From: Bugula neritina | Taxonomy: Eukaryota; Bryozoa; Gymnolaemata; Cheilostomatida; Bugulidae | Direction of reading: 5' to 3' | Length of the DNA stretch: 64,000 nucleotides | Assembly (NCBI GenBank): GCA_964035545.1 | Contig: OZ037767.1 | Coordinates: 2,050,680 to 2,114,679 of the forward strand | In this document: in pieces, positions 37,001 through 47,280 of the stretch | Layout: the number at the start of each line of letters is the position of its first letter | How positions within the stretch are numbered: the first letter of the stretch is position 1 | Made by a program: the position numbers and the translations under genes | The notes under the pieces: generated by a model | Database searches by the model: none | Told to the model about the DNA's origin: nothing | What the model saw: only the letters and a program-made list of their open reading frames with translations

Positions 37001-40000
37001 GGATTATGAAATACCACCTTATATTAAAGGTACGAGTGAATTCTTGCTTTAATTCTTCTAGAATTATTTTCTCCTAAATTATGGTAGCGTGGAGAACCGC
37101 AGGGGTATGTTTTGTACATGAAAGCCTGTGAATCAGTGCTATCTTCTAGAGCTGTAAATTAGCTATGACGTTTTGGCTTTGCTCCCTGCAGATATGCAGG
37201 CTAGATACATGACTAGAAAGTAGCAGAAAAACTAGGTATTGAACTAATGTAAACAGCTTAACCTGCAAAAGACAGAAAAGAGTCATTTTGTTTTAAAAAA
37301 AATCTTATAGGACACAAAATGTATATACCTTATTATACAAGTTATTTTTATATGAAATTAGTCATGGAAGTTGACCAAGTTTCAAAGTGAGCTGTTAATT
37401 GACTATAAACAAAAACAGGAGATAGATGCTTATCAAAGTAGAAACTGTAAATAGTTGCCAAGTACTTCAGCCGTAGCCTGTCGCATGCTTCATTCATTCC
37501 TCAACTACCAAAATAATATTGGAATGTATTTTTGTGTCTGGAACAGCCTAATAAAATAATTACACTTGCCAAAATAATTTATTTTTGCATAATTTTTCTA
37601 GCTGAACTCGTGCAAAGTTGAATATGTAGATTTTGAGGAAGGTCTTGCTTAACATAGTTCTGTATGCAGGAATGTAACAGACTACCATATCTGAAAGTAA
37701 ATGAGCAAATTTATTTAAAAACTATCTGACACTTTTTGATATTTTGCAAAGGAAATCAGGAAAACATTTATGTTTCATTACCCAAAGCATAGGGTTACAT
37801 GATTCACTGCTTTTTCTTATTGATTTGGTTCATTATGAGCGAGCCATGTGAATGTGTGAAGAATTTGCAGCTTGGTTGATGATGAAAAGCAGTGCATAGC
37901 TCTTATTCAAAGAAGTCACTTAGATGTGTAGAAATCTTTTTCTCAAAGTACCAACATGTACACTGGTACCAGCAGTCAAGTTTCTAGTCTTCAAAATCAT
38001 TCTAGATAAACAGGGAAACCATTCCACTAAATAATAAATTATGCCATCTGCATGCAAAATAAGGGTAAACTTGTTGCTATGGGTAACACAACGTAATATT
38101 ACACTTCCACTGCAAAACAACAGTATAGCTCCTACCTTACCACTCTACTAATTGTTATCCACCACACAACTCCTGAATGTTGTACACTTGCATAATTATT
38201 ATCTATTCGAATATGCATACCGTAGCTGTTATGGTAGAAGCTGAACCAGGGTGGTAGTGACACCAGCGGAAGTAAAGCATGCTCCTTTCTGAATATTTAA
38301 TCAGCCATTCAAAGCGCTAACTCAGTATAATCAAGCAGACATTCAAGAAGTCAAAATACACTGAGAAAAACATCAAATGATTCAAATATAGAAAGAAGCT
38401 GTCTTATGACCAATGAATGGGCGCTGCTGGTCAAATTGTGGTCAGAAATGGTCAGTACAGACTGGCAGCTAGTCTCAAATCTGCATTCTTTCAAATTAGA
38501 TTTAGCACGTACCCCATAAATTTATCATATGATCATCACACATATATATAGCCTAAGTTATAGATACTATATGCATATACTCTTATATATACTATTACAT
38601 ATTCATGCTACATGCATACATAATACATATGTTCATTTCTTATATAGTATAGCAAACTGTTCTTAGAATATCATATTCAGCTGACACACAAAGTCTTTTC
38701 CTCTTTGCATAGCATAACAATACCTTTATACTATATATTATTAGATTTATGTATTTGTCATTCAAAGTATAATGTCACATTATGCAGATGAAAGTGTATT
38801 ATTATCATATGTGCAAATTAAACAATAGGAAGTCTACTAATTACATATTCTTTTAGTATTCAATGGGAGTCGAGTCAGTAACAAAAGTAGACAAATTAAT
38901 TGAAGTAAAAAGATTAGTTGAATTCTTGTTTAATTGCTACGAACTACCACAGGAAGCAGAACTTTATTGCTCTCTACAGTCATATTCATCAAGTTAGTTT
39001 CCACAACAACTTTGAAATCAAGGAGTTCTCTAGCTGTTCCACTTCCTAATTTTTAAAAACAAATATTTTGCATATTTCAGGTGTGCAAAATTCTACTCCT
39101 TTCTAAAGTTCTAATTGAAATTATTTCATTTCAACAACTAATAATAGCCACTATTACTGCAACTGCTGCTACATACTACTATTACTACTACTACTACTAC
39201 TACTATACTACTATTACTACTATACTACTATTACTACTACTATTACTACTATTTCTTATAGCTCTCTTTAAAGCTTCACTTACAATAAGCTGGTACAGTG
39301 GAGTAATTAATGTGCCACAAGTTCAAGTTTATGAAGTTCAATAATTAATCCAAATTTAAAGAGATTTAACCTTTTATGTTAATCTCATGGCTATTTTCTC
39401 ACCACAATTAATCAAAATGGCTGACAGATATTGCATTAGTGTGCTAGATAATCTGCTAACTCTGGGAATAATCAATGTCCGGATGAACAGATATTACAAC
39501 AGAACTAGCTAGAAATAATTGTAACACAATTAAAAAGATATGCATATATATGTAGTGATCTCTAAAAACATAGAAAGATATGCCCAGCTATAAGTGATTG
39601 ACCTGCAAGAACTATAGCCATGCATTATCTGCGATTTTTTCATTTCTGAATATTTCGTTTCATCAAACTGAGTCATGTTAGCAACTGGCAGGTTGTTAAA
39701 ATAGTTATCCAAAAGTTAATAAAATCTGCAACTATAAAAATCTTAGATTTAGGAAACGAAAATCTCTGAAAATTACACTGTTTGAACTCATTAAATTTTA
39801 TCAGCATTAAAAGAGACAGTCAAAGCTATACAGCCCCAGGTTGGTGAAAGTTGACAAGACTCAGGCTTTTACCAACTTCAATCATTTGTAGGAAATAAAG
39901 TCAAACGGGTAACTTAAAACCTGTCTCACGTTAAGGCAGGTGCAGATTGAAGAAATTGGGAAAACCTGTGGTTTAGATGAGAAATGTAACAAAAGAAGTC

Positions 40001-43000
40001 ATACCCCAAACCAGAAACAAAAGAAAATTATAGAACATATACTATTAAAATCTTTCAGTTATTGCCCTAAATGATATAAAAACCAATAAAACTTCACGAC
40101 TATCCTTGCTCGTCTGTTACTAGGTCTTTAAAATTCGTGTTTTAGAACTTGCTCAAGTTTGTACCAGATGCAGACGACTCAAAGTCTTATTTACAAGAAG
40201 CACATGAAATGATGGCAAACTGTGCCGAACAAATCAACAACAGTAAGAGACTGACTGACATGGATGTGAAAACCAGAGAGCTCCATGAACTTCTCCTGAC
40301 CTTGAGGGAAAACTCTCATTTTGGAAAACTGATCAGAGAGGTTTGTATCTTCCCAAAACTTCTTTTTAAAAGAGTTTTAAATTTGTTGAGCTGTTTAACT
40401 CTCAGCCTTGCTCTTGCTTTGTTTTACACACAAGCTGCATTTCCTCGTCTGGGACAGTGTTGCTGATGAGGATAGTAGCCATGTTGTGTGCTAATTTGGG
40501 AGAATAAATTAACTGTGACAGGCAATTTTACTTCTAAAGCTACTGCTTAATCATTTCCTATGTTTGTTTAGTACTCTAAATTAACTATATATAGGGTCCT
40601 GAAACTATGAATGGATGCTTTTTCAAGAGAAAAATGCAGAATTCATGTGTAAACTTTCATCTTTTATAGATTCAAGAGTCAATAGATAGTAGGCTCTATG
40701 TTAGACACATTTGGGCTTCGTGGTTTAAATAAATGGAAATTGGTATTGAAAAACCAGTAAAATTCTGTCTGTGGTTTTAGACTCGACTTGTTTATGATCA
40801 TCTAATAGTGAACAACATTATTTAAATTGACTTAAATTATAAATAGTCATAACATGTTACAGATAACAACCTCAGTTTTATGGATTTCACATGATTAGCT
40901 TAAAGATTACCATCTTGTGGTTTTGGCACTAGCTAACAGCAATCCGCATGATTCAGAGTAACCCTAGTTGTCAGAGATAGGGGTAAGCAGGCTGTAGTTG
41001 TAAAAAAAACAAACCACCGAGTTGACAGCTATAGCTGGTGAAAATTGATTAATTATGTCACAAAGTAGTTACTTTTGTTGGCCAAATTTACACACTCAAT
41101 CTAGATACTAGATATAGTCTGCACAGGGGATGAAAGAATGCTAATGTGAAACCAAAATACCTCAAAAATATAATTATTTTTGATATAAATTGCCTCTGAA
41201 AAGTTTAAACTAATATAAATTACATGTTCATTACAATTTGCAAGACAAGGCAATGTTTAGGCATGTAACTAAGTACTATGTTTCTCAGTGAGTCAGGTCA
41301 AAGTAAATAGCATGTATTGAGCGTAATCTGCAAGACTAACCTTACTGAAACTTGCACAAATGTCACAAACCTAGTAATAGCTTCCTACCCACAACCTGGC
41401 GTTCTGCCCTTTCCAGCTTGTCACTTATTCTGACATCATTCAAATGATTGAGTGAGCTTTGATTATCGTTCTTGCAACCATTTAGGAAAACTGAAAAAAA
41501 CTACTGAAATCTAGGCTACTATAAGTTTATCTTCTAACAAGCAACTGTCATCTTTTCTGTTTGTACCAAACCTCAGAATCATAATTGTAACCAAACTAAG
41601 AGTTAATTTTTTTTTTTTAAACTAAAACAGCTGACAAAATCTTCTACTCATTTGGCCAGCATTTGGCTTTTTATCTTTTCTTTGCACAAGAATATCAAAT
41701 TGAATTTTGGCTAATTTTAATAATAAACTTTGAAACAAATGAAAGCTATAATCTACATGTATAAGTTCTGATTTGTGTGTTAAGCAAGATAGATCATTGC
41801 CAACTACAGGTATTAAATATTGCATGCTCATTATTTTCACATTTCCCAGTGTTGCATAACATCAATTTTTGTACATTTAGCAGTTTTTATAAGAAAATAA
41901 TCCATCATGATTACTACATGCACATATTGGCATGCACAAATCGTGCCACTCTCCTAGGTTTCCTTTTAAAGCAGGTCATCTTTACTTTCATTGCAAGATA
42001 GTTGTAACTCTCACTAAGGAGTTGTCCTATGTATGTGATTTGTTCAAAAGAAAACAACTTCTTAGATATTTTCAAAAAAACGGCAAGAAGAATAATGTGT
42101 ATTAATATGTTCAACTATTTTAGCTCATTTAATTTGAAAGCAAAGAACTTTGTTATATGACTTTGTGTTTGCTTGTAGGGGGAGATGTTGGTTGATATTG
42201 GTAAATCCTCATCTACAAGGAGCAACATGTTCATTTACCTGTTTGAAAACTTCTTGGTACTGTGCCACAAACGTAATGAAAGTTTTGCACTACACAGCAT
42301 ACTTCGAGTGAGTTATCTTTCCTTCATTTATAAATTAAACCTACAATCTTTACTTTTATTTTGTAAGCGTAATTAAGTTATATTTAGTGTAATTTTATTT
42401 AATTAAAGTTATATTAATGTAATTATTCCTAATGTAAATTATTTTAATGCAGGTTAGGTTGTAATTTGTAACTAGAAGGAAAAAATCTAAGATAATTATA
42501 AGCTGAGAATTAAGTCAACTAATGTCATTTCCTTGAGTTTCCTTTACTTTATCCATGGCTAAGCAAATGTTCATTAAATGCAATAATGTTCAAGTTCTGT
42601 TCATATTGCTATAACAGCTTACAGCTAAATTTTACCTCTATAAACCTACAATTTCTATACAGGTGAGTCAAGCTTGGTCAAAAATTGCCTAACATATCTG
42701 GCATATTTTCATTTACAAAAACCGGCAAAATATTCAGCTAGTTACATCACTTTTGGAGATGCACCAATTATATAAATACAAAGTGTGACAGAAAGATGAA
42801 ATATTACTATAATAAGCTATTGTCGTCAAATAACATTGCGTTATGGGATATCACAGCTTGTCAAACTGTTACCGTATGAATTGTTACCTTTCCATCAATT
42901 AACTGTGAATCAGAGTAGTATATGCTATTAGAGTGCATGAAGATAGCCCGTGATTAGTGGGACTTTATTATAAACTGTCTGAATAGAGTCTCCTTGCAAT

Positions 43001-46000
43001 GAAATTTTAGCCAAAATTGGAAAACACTTCTATAGCCCCTTCTAAGGAAATGAGTTTTCAGTACAACTTGCAGCAAACTCTCTTGGAACTGAAATAACAA
43101 ATACAGCTTTATAATATATACTACAAAGCACCAGCAAAGTTCAAATATTGCGTAACATGTCAATTGTACTTAATTTGATTGGTTTATTGATAAAGGCTAT
43201 ACAAATTAGGCTATCAAACCTTGAGTAAATCTCAAGTTAAAACTAACAGTGCTGAAAGATGGTACCCTGTCACTCATAGTAAAAGGTAAACTATATCAAG
43301 TTCTAGGGTGAAATGCATTAGAAGGTAACTGTTATATACATGTTTTTCAAAAGTAAATGATGACTGCAAAAAGATATAATTTATAAATACTATGTTTATC
43401 AGCATTGAAAGGTTGTATTTGCAGTGTCCAGAGTTGGTGCTCATAGAAGATGGAGGAAAGAAAATGACTGAGTTTGTAGTTATGACATACGGGACGCCCT
43501 CCCAGACATTCACAATTCACTCAAAGACACTGGCCCAGAAGCTAGACTGGTGCATTCAGCTTCGTAAACTGACCAATCACATAGTTCCTAACAAAGCCCA
43601 GAGACTGCTGGTGTCTGCAACAAGTGGTGAGTGAGGAACAGCCTAACACTCGCTAGTAGGTCAAAAATATGCAGGAAACTAGTCTAAGGAAATTATATAT
43701 GCAAATATAATGTGATTTATTTTAAAAATCCACTGTCATTGTGGACAGATTTAAATTCATCAACAATTTTAATATAGTTTGATGATTTCCATCTTTAAAA
43801 TTGATGGGCAGATAAATCTAAACTAGCAATTTTTCTACTATATGTGTATTGGCAAGTAGTCCAATGTGATTGTAATTTCAAAAGTAATAGATGTTGCAAA
43901 TATTTTGTAATATTTCAGAGGCTGAGACAGACCAGCATAAAGGTTTTAGTAAGTTGAATAGAAGAAGAAGCAATGCTCAAGCTGTGTCCCCCACTAATGC
44001 TGGTAATTTGTTTATAATATATTATGTGATATTAATCAGTCTATTAGGTATTTGTAAAAATTTCTCTAGTGCTGCTGAAAACCATATTTCAATATTAAAC
44101 ACATTTTCAATTGTTTAATTTAAGTGCCAAACTTTGAAATAAGATTTAGCAATGCAAAACAACTTGATACGACAAATAGAGTTTAACTTTTTATCTAAAT
44201 TTAAACTATGAATGTTTTGTGTGTTGGCAAAGTTCTTTGCTAACAAAACGTAACATTATACAGAACTAAGAAAGCTGCTGTACTACAGAATAAGCCTTAA
44301 CAGTAATATCACATCACCATTTACTATTTTCTTGGAAAAAAACTCAAACTTGGTAATAAAAACTAAAAGAGCAACACATAAACATATCAACAAAAAGTAT
44401 AAAATTATCATGTTTTATAGTTAATGTGTTGAGGTTGCTTTCAAAGTCACCTGCTGTGTTACAGGAAGCTCTGTGAGGACTCGACTTAGAGGCAGTATTT
44501 CAGGGTTACTCACCAAGTCTCAGTCAGTCATTAACTTGCGGAGATCTTCCAGCTCTATCAGTGGCGGGAGCAGTCTTTACAAGAACTACGACTCCGCATT
44601 AGACTCTGCATCATTGGTTAGTATTATATAACACTCTATATCATTGGTTAGTAATATATAGTGCTCTATATCATTGGTTAGTAATGTATAACATTCTATA
44701 TCATTGGTTGGTAATACACTGCACTCTCTATCATTGGTTAATATTATATAACAGTCTATATCATTGGTTAGCATTATTTAACACTCTATATCATTGGTTA
44801 ATAATGTATAACACTTTATATCATTGATTAGTAATATATAACCCTTTCTATAATTGGTTAGTAATATACAGTGTTATATATTACTAACCAATGATATACA
44901 GTGTTATATATCATTGGCTAATATTAGCCTGTGTTCTCTTTTCTCTCACAGAAATCTGATGCAAGTGGGTCATCAGATCAGCTGTCTTCTCTCAGCTCAG
45001 CTGCCGGCAGCAACTTAACTTCACCACAAGATTGTCAGAATGACCCGGCATCAGATGCTACCTGCTTACGTCATGATTTATCGAGAGACCAGCCCTCTAA
45101 CCATTACCATAAAATCTCAGCCCAGGTAGGTCAAATAGTTCCTAGCAGAGTTGCTTTGAATACACTAATAGTTCACTAGATGCTGATAATAACAATCAGA
45201 TTTATCTGATTAATAACTAAGCAAACCATATTCAGCTAGTCATCTGCTGGCAATAGTTTTCAAAAGAGAGCAAATAGCTAGCTTTTTCTTGTTGATTATT
45301 TTCCCAGAAATAATAAATTATTCCTAAAAGAAAATGAAACTGCACTTCAAATGGTGAATATCATATATTATCTTTGATTGAAAATAGTTACTATTTTATT
45401 GTTTAAGGTGTCCTCAAGTAGAGATTTTCAGACTAAAGTTCGGAAAAGTCAGTCGTGTGAAGTGCTAACCACGTCTGATATTCTAGACAGAGACGACAAC
45501 TCTAGGAATCGTAGCCCATCAGTGCAAGATCAAGCCTTTTCTATCAAAGCAGGTATGACTGAATTTTATTGTAAATAAAATCAATTAAAAATTTTATCAA
45601 ACCCTAAATCCATGACTCATTTACAAAATACTGGAATATTCTAGTAAATAGTTTATTATTGGTTTTATTGAACTTTTTAAATTTGCTGCATGTAATTTCA
45701 TTTGCAATAAGAATTTTAGCTTTCACTGGTACTTCATCTACATGCCATACATTTGATTGGCCATTCAGTTACAAAGCTTAGATTTGATTGGCCGCCCCTT
45801 TACATGCTATGCACAAAGCTGGTCAAACATTCTATCCCAACAGTTTGCACATAACATTGTTTTTGTAATACTAAAGTCTAGACTGTACATTTTTAATTCA
45901 AATCTTGTAGAGGCACCATGGATTAAGAGAAACCTCTTGGATACGAAAAAACACTTTTTACAGAAGCTTTCTCGACTCAAACGACGAGGAAATAAAAATC

Positions 46001-46290
46001 AAAACCATGAGTCGCATCCCTCTTCTGAGTTGACGGAATTTATTTCAAACAGCAGTGACCTACTTTCTACAGGAAGTGATCTACATTCTACAGGAAGTGA
46101 CATCAGCAGTTGCGAGTCTCAGCTGAGAGCTCACACAGACACGACCAGTTCGGATTACGAGAGCGCAGACGAAGCCACCAGTTTTAAAGAAGCTCTTCAA
46201 GAAGAGAGTTTTGATTTGAACATTGCTGATAACTTTTCAGAATCTCTGTTAGAGACATTCAACACCGTACTGCAAGTACAGGGCGCGTAA
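30930..46290 (+). CDS. Dbl-family Rho guanine-nucleotide exchange factor, PLEKHG-like (DH-PH, spliced, 12 coding exons)
   Basis: Coding exons are 30930-31019, 33906-34000, 35391-35507, 36876-37029, 40146-40340, 42179-42307, 43425-43626, 43919-44002, 44465-44616, 44952-45125, 45408-45552 and 45911-46290: 1917 nt, 638 aa, all phases consistent. A DH domain (~8-195) is shown by [17 protein letters not shown] (conserved region 1), [11 protein letters not shown], and [15 protein letters not shown] (conserved region 3). A PH domain (~215-312) follows, with the typical C-terminal helix Trp at ~302 in [10 protein letters not shown]. The [12 protein letters not shown] just after it resembles the post-PH segment of PLEKHG1/2/3. 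The rest (~328-638) is Ser-rich and probably disordered. Family role: activates Rho-family GTPases by GDP release and acts at membranes and the actin cytoskeleton. The protein starts almost at the DH domain, shorter than vertebrate PLEKHGs, so longer isoforms from another promoter are possible. Which PLEKHG it matches is not decided. Confidence 0.9.
31020..33905 (+). other. RhoGEF intron 1
   Basis: It holds the pyrimidine tract (31336-31440) and ends in the 32-bp acceptor array (33478-33905). No other features are seen. Confidence 0.85.
31336..31440. repeat. Pyrimidine-rich tract in RhoGEF intron 1
   Basis: About 100 bp of C/T on the + strand (runs of up to six C), near the 5' end of intron 1. 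It could be a triplex-forming or polypyrimidine-protein-binding element. Confidence 0.8.
33478..33925. repeat. 14-copy, 32-bp minisatellite made of a 3' splice site and exon start
   Basis: Units start at 33490 and every 32 bp to 33906, with few differences (GTCTACC or GTCCACC; TTACAG, TTATAG or TTGCAG). Each unit carries TATTGTTACAG followed by GTCTACCTACC ATGTTAT. The last unit is the real acceptor and first six codons of RhoGEF exon 2. Confidence 0.95.
33906..34000 (+). CDS. RhoGEF coding exon 2, whose start is repeated upstream
   Basis: Acceptor ATTGTTACAG|GTC and donor CAGCAG|GTAAAT, phase 0 in and phase 2 out. It encodes [12 protein letters not shown] then [19 protein letters not shown]. 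The DH family needs about a dozen residues between the first helix and the FSNIE motif, and this start supplies them; the nearby alternative acceptor at 33935 would remove ten. The acceptor plus the codons VYLPCY are the last unit of a 14-copy tandem array. Confidence 0.85.
34090..34233. repeat. Degenerate 32-bp tandem repeat after RhoGEF exon 2
   Basis: Units built from GGGGCAGTGTTATATA and GGGACAGAGTGACATT: two clear copies plus diverged ones. It is unrelated in sequence to the acceptor array just upstream, though of the same period. Confidence 0.8.
35391..35507 (+). CDS. RhoGEF coding exon 3 (DH)
   Basis: Acceptor ATTCTGTAG|GAA and donor ATCACAG|GTGTGT, phase 2 in and out. It encodes [20 protein letters not shown] and then ...[14 protein letters not shown], the DH segment in which a tyrosine-rich FxxYxxYC motif is usual. 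Confidence 0.9.
36876..37029 (+). CDS. RhoGEF coding exon 4 (DH conserved region 3)
   Basis: Acceptor CTTTTGTAG|AGC and donor TTAAAG|GTACGA, leaving in phase 0. It encodes ANERLFEM...[22 protein letters not shown], the most conserved DH helix and part of the GTPase-contacting surface. Confidence 0.95.
37030..40145 (+). other. RhoGEF intron 4
   Basis: A+T-rich, with TATA/ATAC-rich sequence around 38520-38640 and the TAC repeat at 39165. No exon is seen. Confidence 0.8.
39165..39255. repeat. TAC/TAT trinucleotide repeat in a RhoGEF intron
   Basis: ACTACTACTATTACTAC microsatellite within the intron 37030-40145. Confidence 0.9.
40146..40340 (+). CDS. RhoGEF coding exon 5 (end of DH and DH-PH linker)
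   Basis: Acceptor CGTGTTTTAG|AAC and donor AGAGAG|GTTTGT, phase 0 both ends, 65 codons. It encodes [20 protein letters not shown], then [14 protein letters not shown] and the linker [20 protein letters not shown], which leads into the PH domain. Confidence 0.93.
40341..43424 (+). other. RhoGEF introns 5 and 6, flanking exon 6 (42179-42307)
   Basis: No repeat or gene is recognised in either intron. Confidence 0.75.
42179..42307 (+). CDS. RhoGEF coding exon 6 (PH domain N-terminal half)
   Basis: Acceptor TTGCTTGTAG|GGG and donor CTTCGA|GTGAGT, phase 0 both ends. It encodes [10 protein letters not shown]...[18 protein letters not shown], the first four PH strands, including the LFxxFLVLCHK pattern. 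Confidence 0.93.
43425..43626 (+). CDS. RhoGEF coding exon 7 (PH domain C-terminal half)
   Basis: Acceptor TATTTGCAG|TGT and donor CAAGTG|GTGAGT, phase 0 in and phase 1 out. It encodes [17 protein letters not shown] through the C-terminal helix [14 protein letters not shown], then [12 protein letters not shown]. Confidence 0.93.
43919..44002 (+). CDS. RhoGEF coding exon 8
   Basis: Acceptor ATATTTCAG|AGG and donor AATGCTG|GTAATT, phase 1 both ends, 84 nt. It encodes a short basic, polar linker ([14 protein letters not shown]). A phase-symmetric exon of this kind could be skipped without shifting the frame. Confidence 0.85.
44465..44616 (+). CDS. RhoGEF coding exon 9, whose end is repeated downstream
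   Basis: Acceptor CTGTGTTACAG|GAA and donor GCATCATTG|GTTAGT, phase 1 in and phase 0 out. It is Ser-rich ([16 protein letters not shown], then DSALDSASL). The donor is not a strong consensus (GTTAGT), and its surrounding 30 bp are the first unit of a nine-copy tandem array. Confidence 0.88.
44611..44930. repeat. 9-copy, 30-bp minisatellite made of an exon end and 5' splice site, with inverted copies
   Basis: Direct units start at 44611 and every 30 bp to 44851, each with TCATTGGTTAGTAATATA-like sequence. The first unit spans the end of RhoGEF exon 9 (TCATTG) and its donor (GTTAGT). An inverted copy lies at ~44875-44892, followed by a partial direct copy at ~44910. Confidence 0.93.
44952..45125 (+). 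CDS. RhoGEF coding exon 10
   Basis: Acceptor TCTTTTCTCTCACAG|AAA and donor GCCCAG|GTAGGT, phase 0 both ends, 58 codons. It is a Ser/Asp/Asn-rich disordered segment ([15 protein letters not shown]). The long pyrimidine tract makes this a strong acceptor. Confidence 0.88.
45408..45552 (+). CDS. RhoGEF coding exon 11
   Basis: Acceptor TTATTGTTTAAG|GTG and donor AAAGCAG|GTATGA, phase 0 in and phase 1 out. It encodes [20 protein letters not shown], a Ser-rich tail with a KxQSxE-type possible phosphorylation motif. Confidence 0.86.
45911..46290 (+). CDS. RhoGEF coding exon 12 (stop)
   Basis: Acceptor AATCTTGTAG|AGG, phase 1 in. 126 codons ending VLQVQGA and TAA at 46288. It has a basic stretch ([18 protein letters not shown]), a short STGSD-type repeat, and an acidic end. 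The TAA overlaps a strong donor-like GGCGC|GTAAGC. Confidence 0.87.
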
Positions 46291-46560
46291 GCTACTAGCA
46301 ACTCTATCCAATTACATTTGACAAATTTCACTTTGTTTCTCATTGTTTTATATATTTTTAGTTACTCAAATTTTCCTATTATATTTATTGCTTTCAAAAA
46401 ACTCTTTTTCAGGGTATTTCTAGTTTTGTAATTAACCTGTTATGTTTGTTTTACACATTGATATCTACTCATTCATTTTATATGTTTGCCATACAGCAAG
46501 TTTAAAAAAGAAGTTCTTGCATAATGATAATTATCAACAATAAAAGTAATAACAATAATA
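46291..46560 (+). other. RhoGEF 3'UTR (inferred)
   Basis: T-rich non-coding sequence with AATAAA at 46539-46544, the first canonical poly(A) signal after the stop. The end is inferred. Confidence 0.5.
46539..46544 (+). terminator. Candidate poly(A) signal of the RhoGEF gene
   Basis: AATAAA about 250 nt after the stop codon. Confidence 0.45.
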
Positions 46561-46936
46561 AGCTTAATGTTATAAGAATAATATTGAAAAGTAACAGTAA
46601 CACTGCTTACATAAATAGTGCTAATGGTGAATTATGCAATATATAATCGTAGTAGTAACAGTTATACCTTCACTTAATACATGCCACTGAGTGTTGTAAT
46701 TGTTAATAAACTGTTTATTAAGTAATAGTATTTAAATTAAATGCATGGCAGGACAAAAATAGAATATTTCCTTCTACATTCAAAAACAGGTGGTGCACCA
46801 AGGTCAAATTTTTAGAAAGTTACTTTGCCACCTAACTATTTGCAAGTATATTGCACAATTTCCAACAATTAAATGTGGGATTGTCTTCTCTTCGGTCCTG
46901 AGCACATTGTCTAATTTATTAAACCTAATATCCTAA

Positions 46937-47280
46937 TTAGGGGTGTCCAACCTTTTCAGAGCGAGGCCACTGAAATGGATTAATATTTTGGTGTAAAGAG
47001 GGCTACTTTGTAAAATTTAGCTTGAACTGGGGGGCCACAGCATCAGCATTTTCAAATTACTTTATTCCAAATTCCTATGAATCATTACACAATGGAGTTC
47101 CAATAATTGCTGCAGACTGTATGTTTTGTAGCATGTGTATAAATAAGACAATTAAAAGGTGATTTTCCACTCTAATCCATATACATGTGCAAAATAATTT
47201 TACTTGTCATGCCTTTGAGGGCCACATAGATGTAGACTGGGGCAGCATCTGGCCCTGGGGCTGCCTGTTGGACAGCCCTG
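46937..47280. mobile_element. hAT-like non-autonomous DNA transposon remnant
   Basis: The ends are inverted: AGGGGTGTCCAAC at the left and GTTGGACAGCCCTG at the right. Both match the CAGNGNTGTCCAAC terminal repeat of Charlie-type hAT elements. The interior has paired GGGCCACAGCATC / GCATCTGGCCCTGG stretches. No transposase frame is present, and no clear 8-bp target duplication is visible, so it is old. Confidence 0.6.

Noticed and set aside
39081-39344. 87-codon frame with Tyr run
   Set aside because: Frame through a TAC/TAT microsatellite in a RhoGEF intron.
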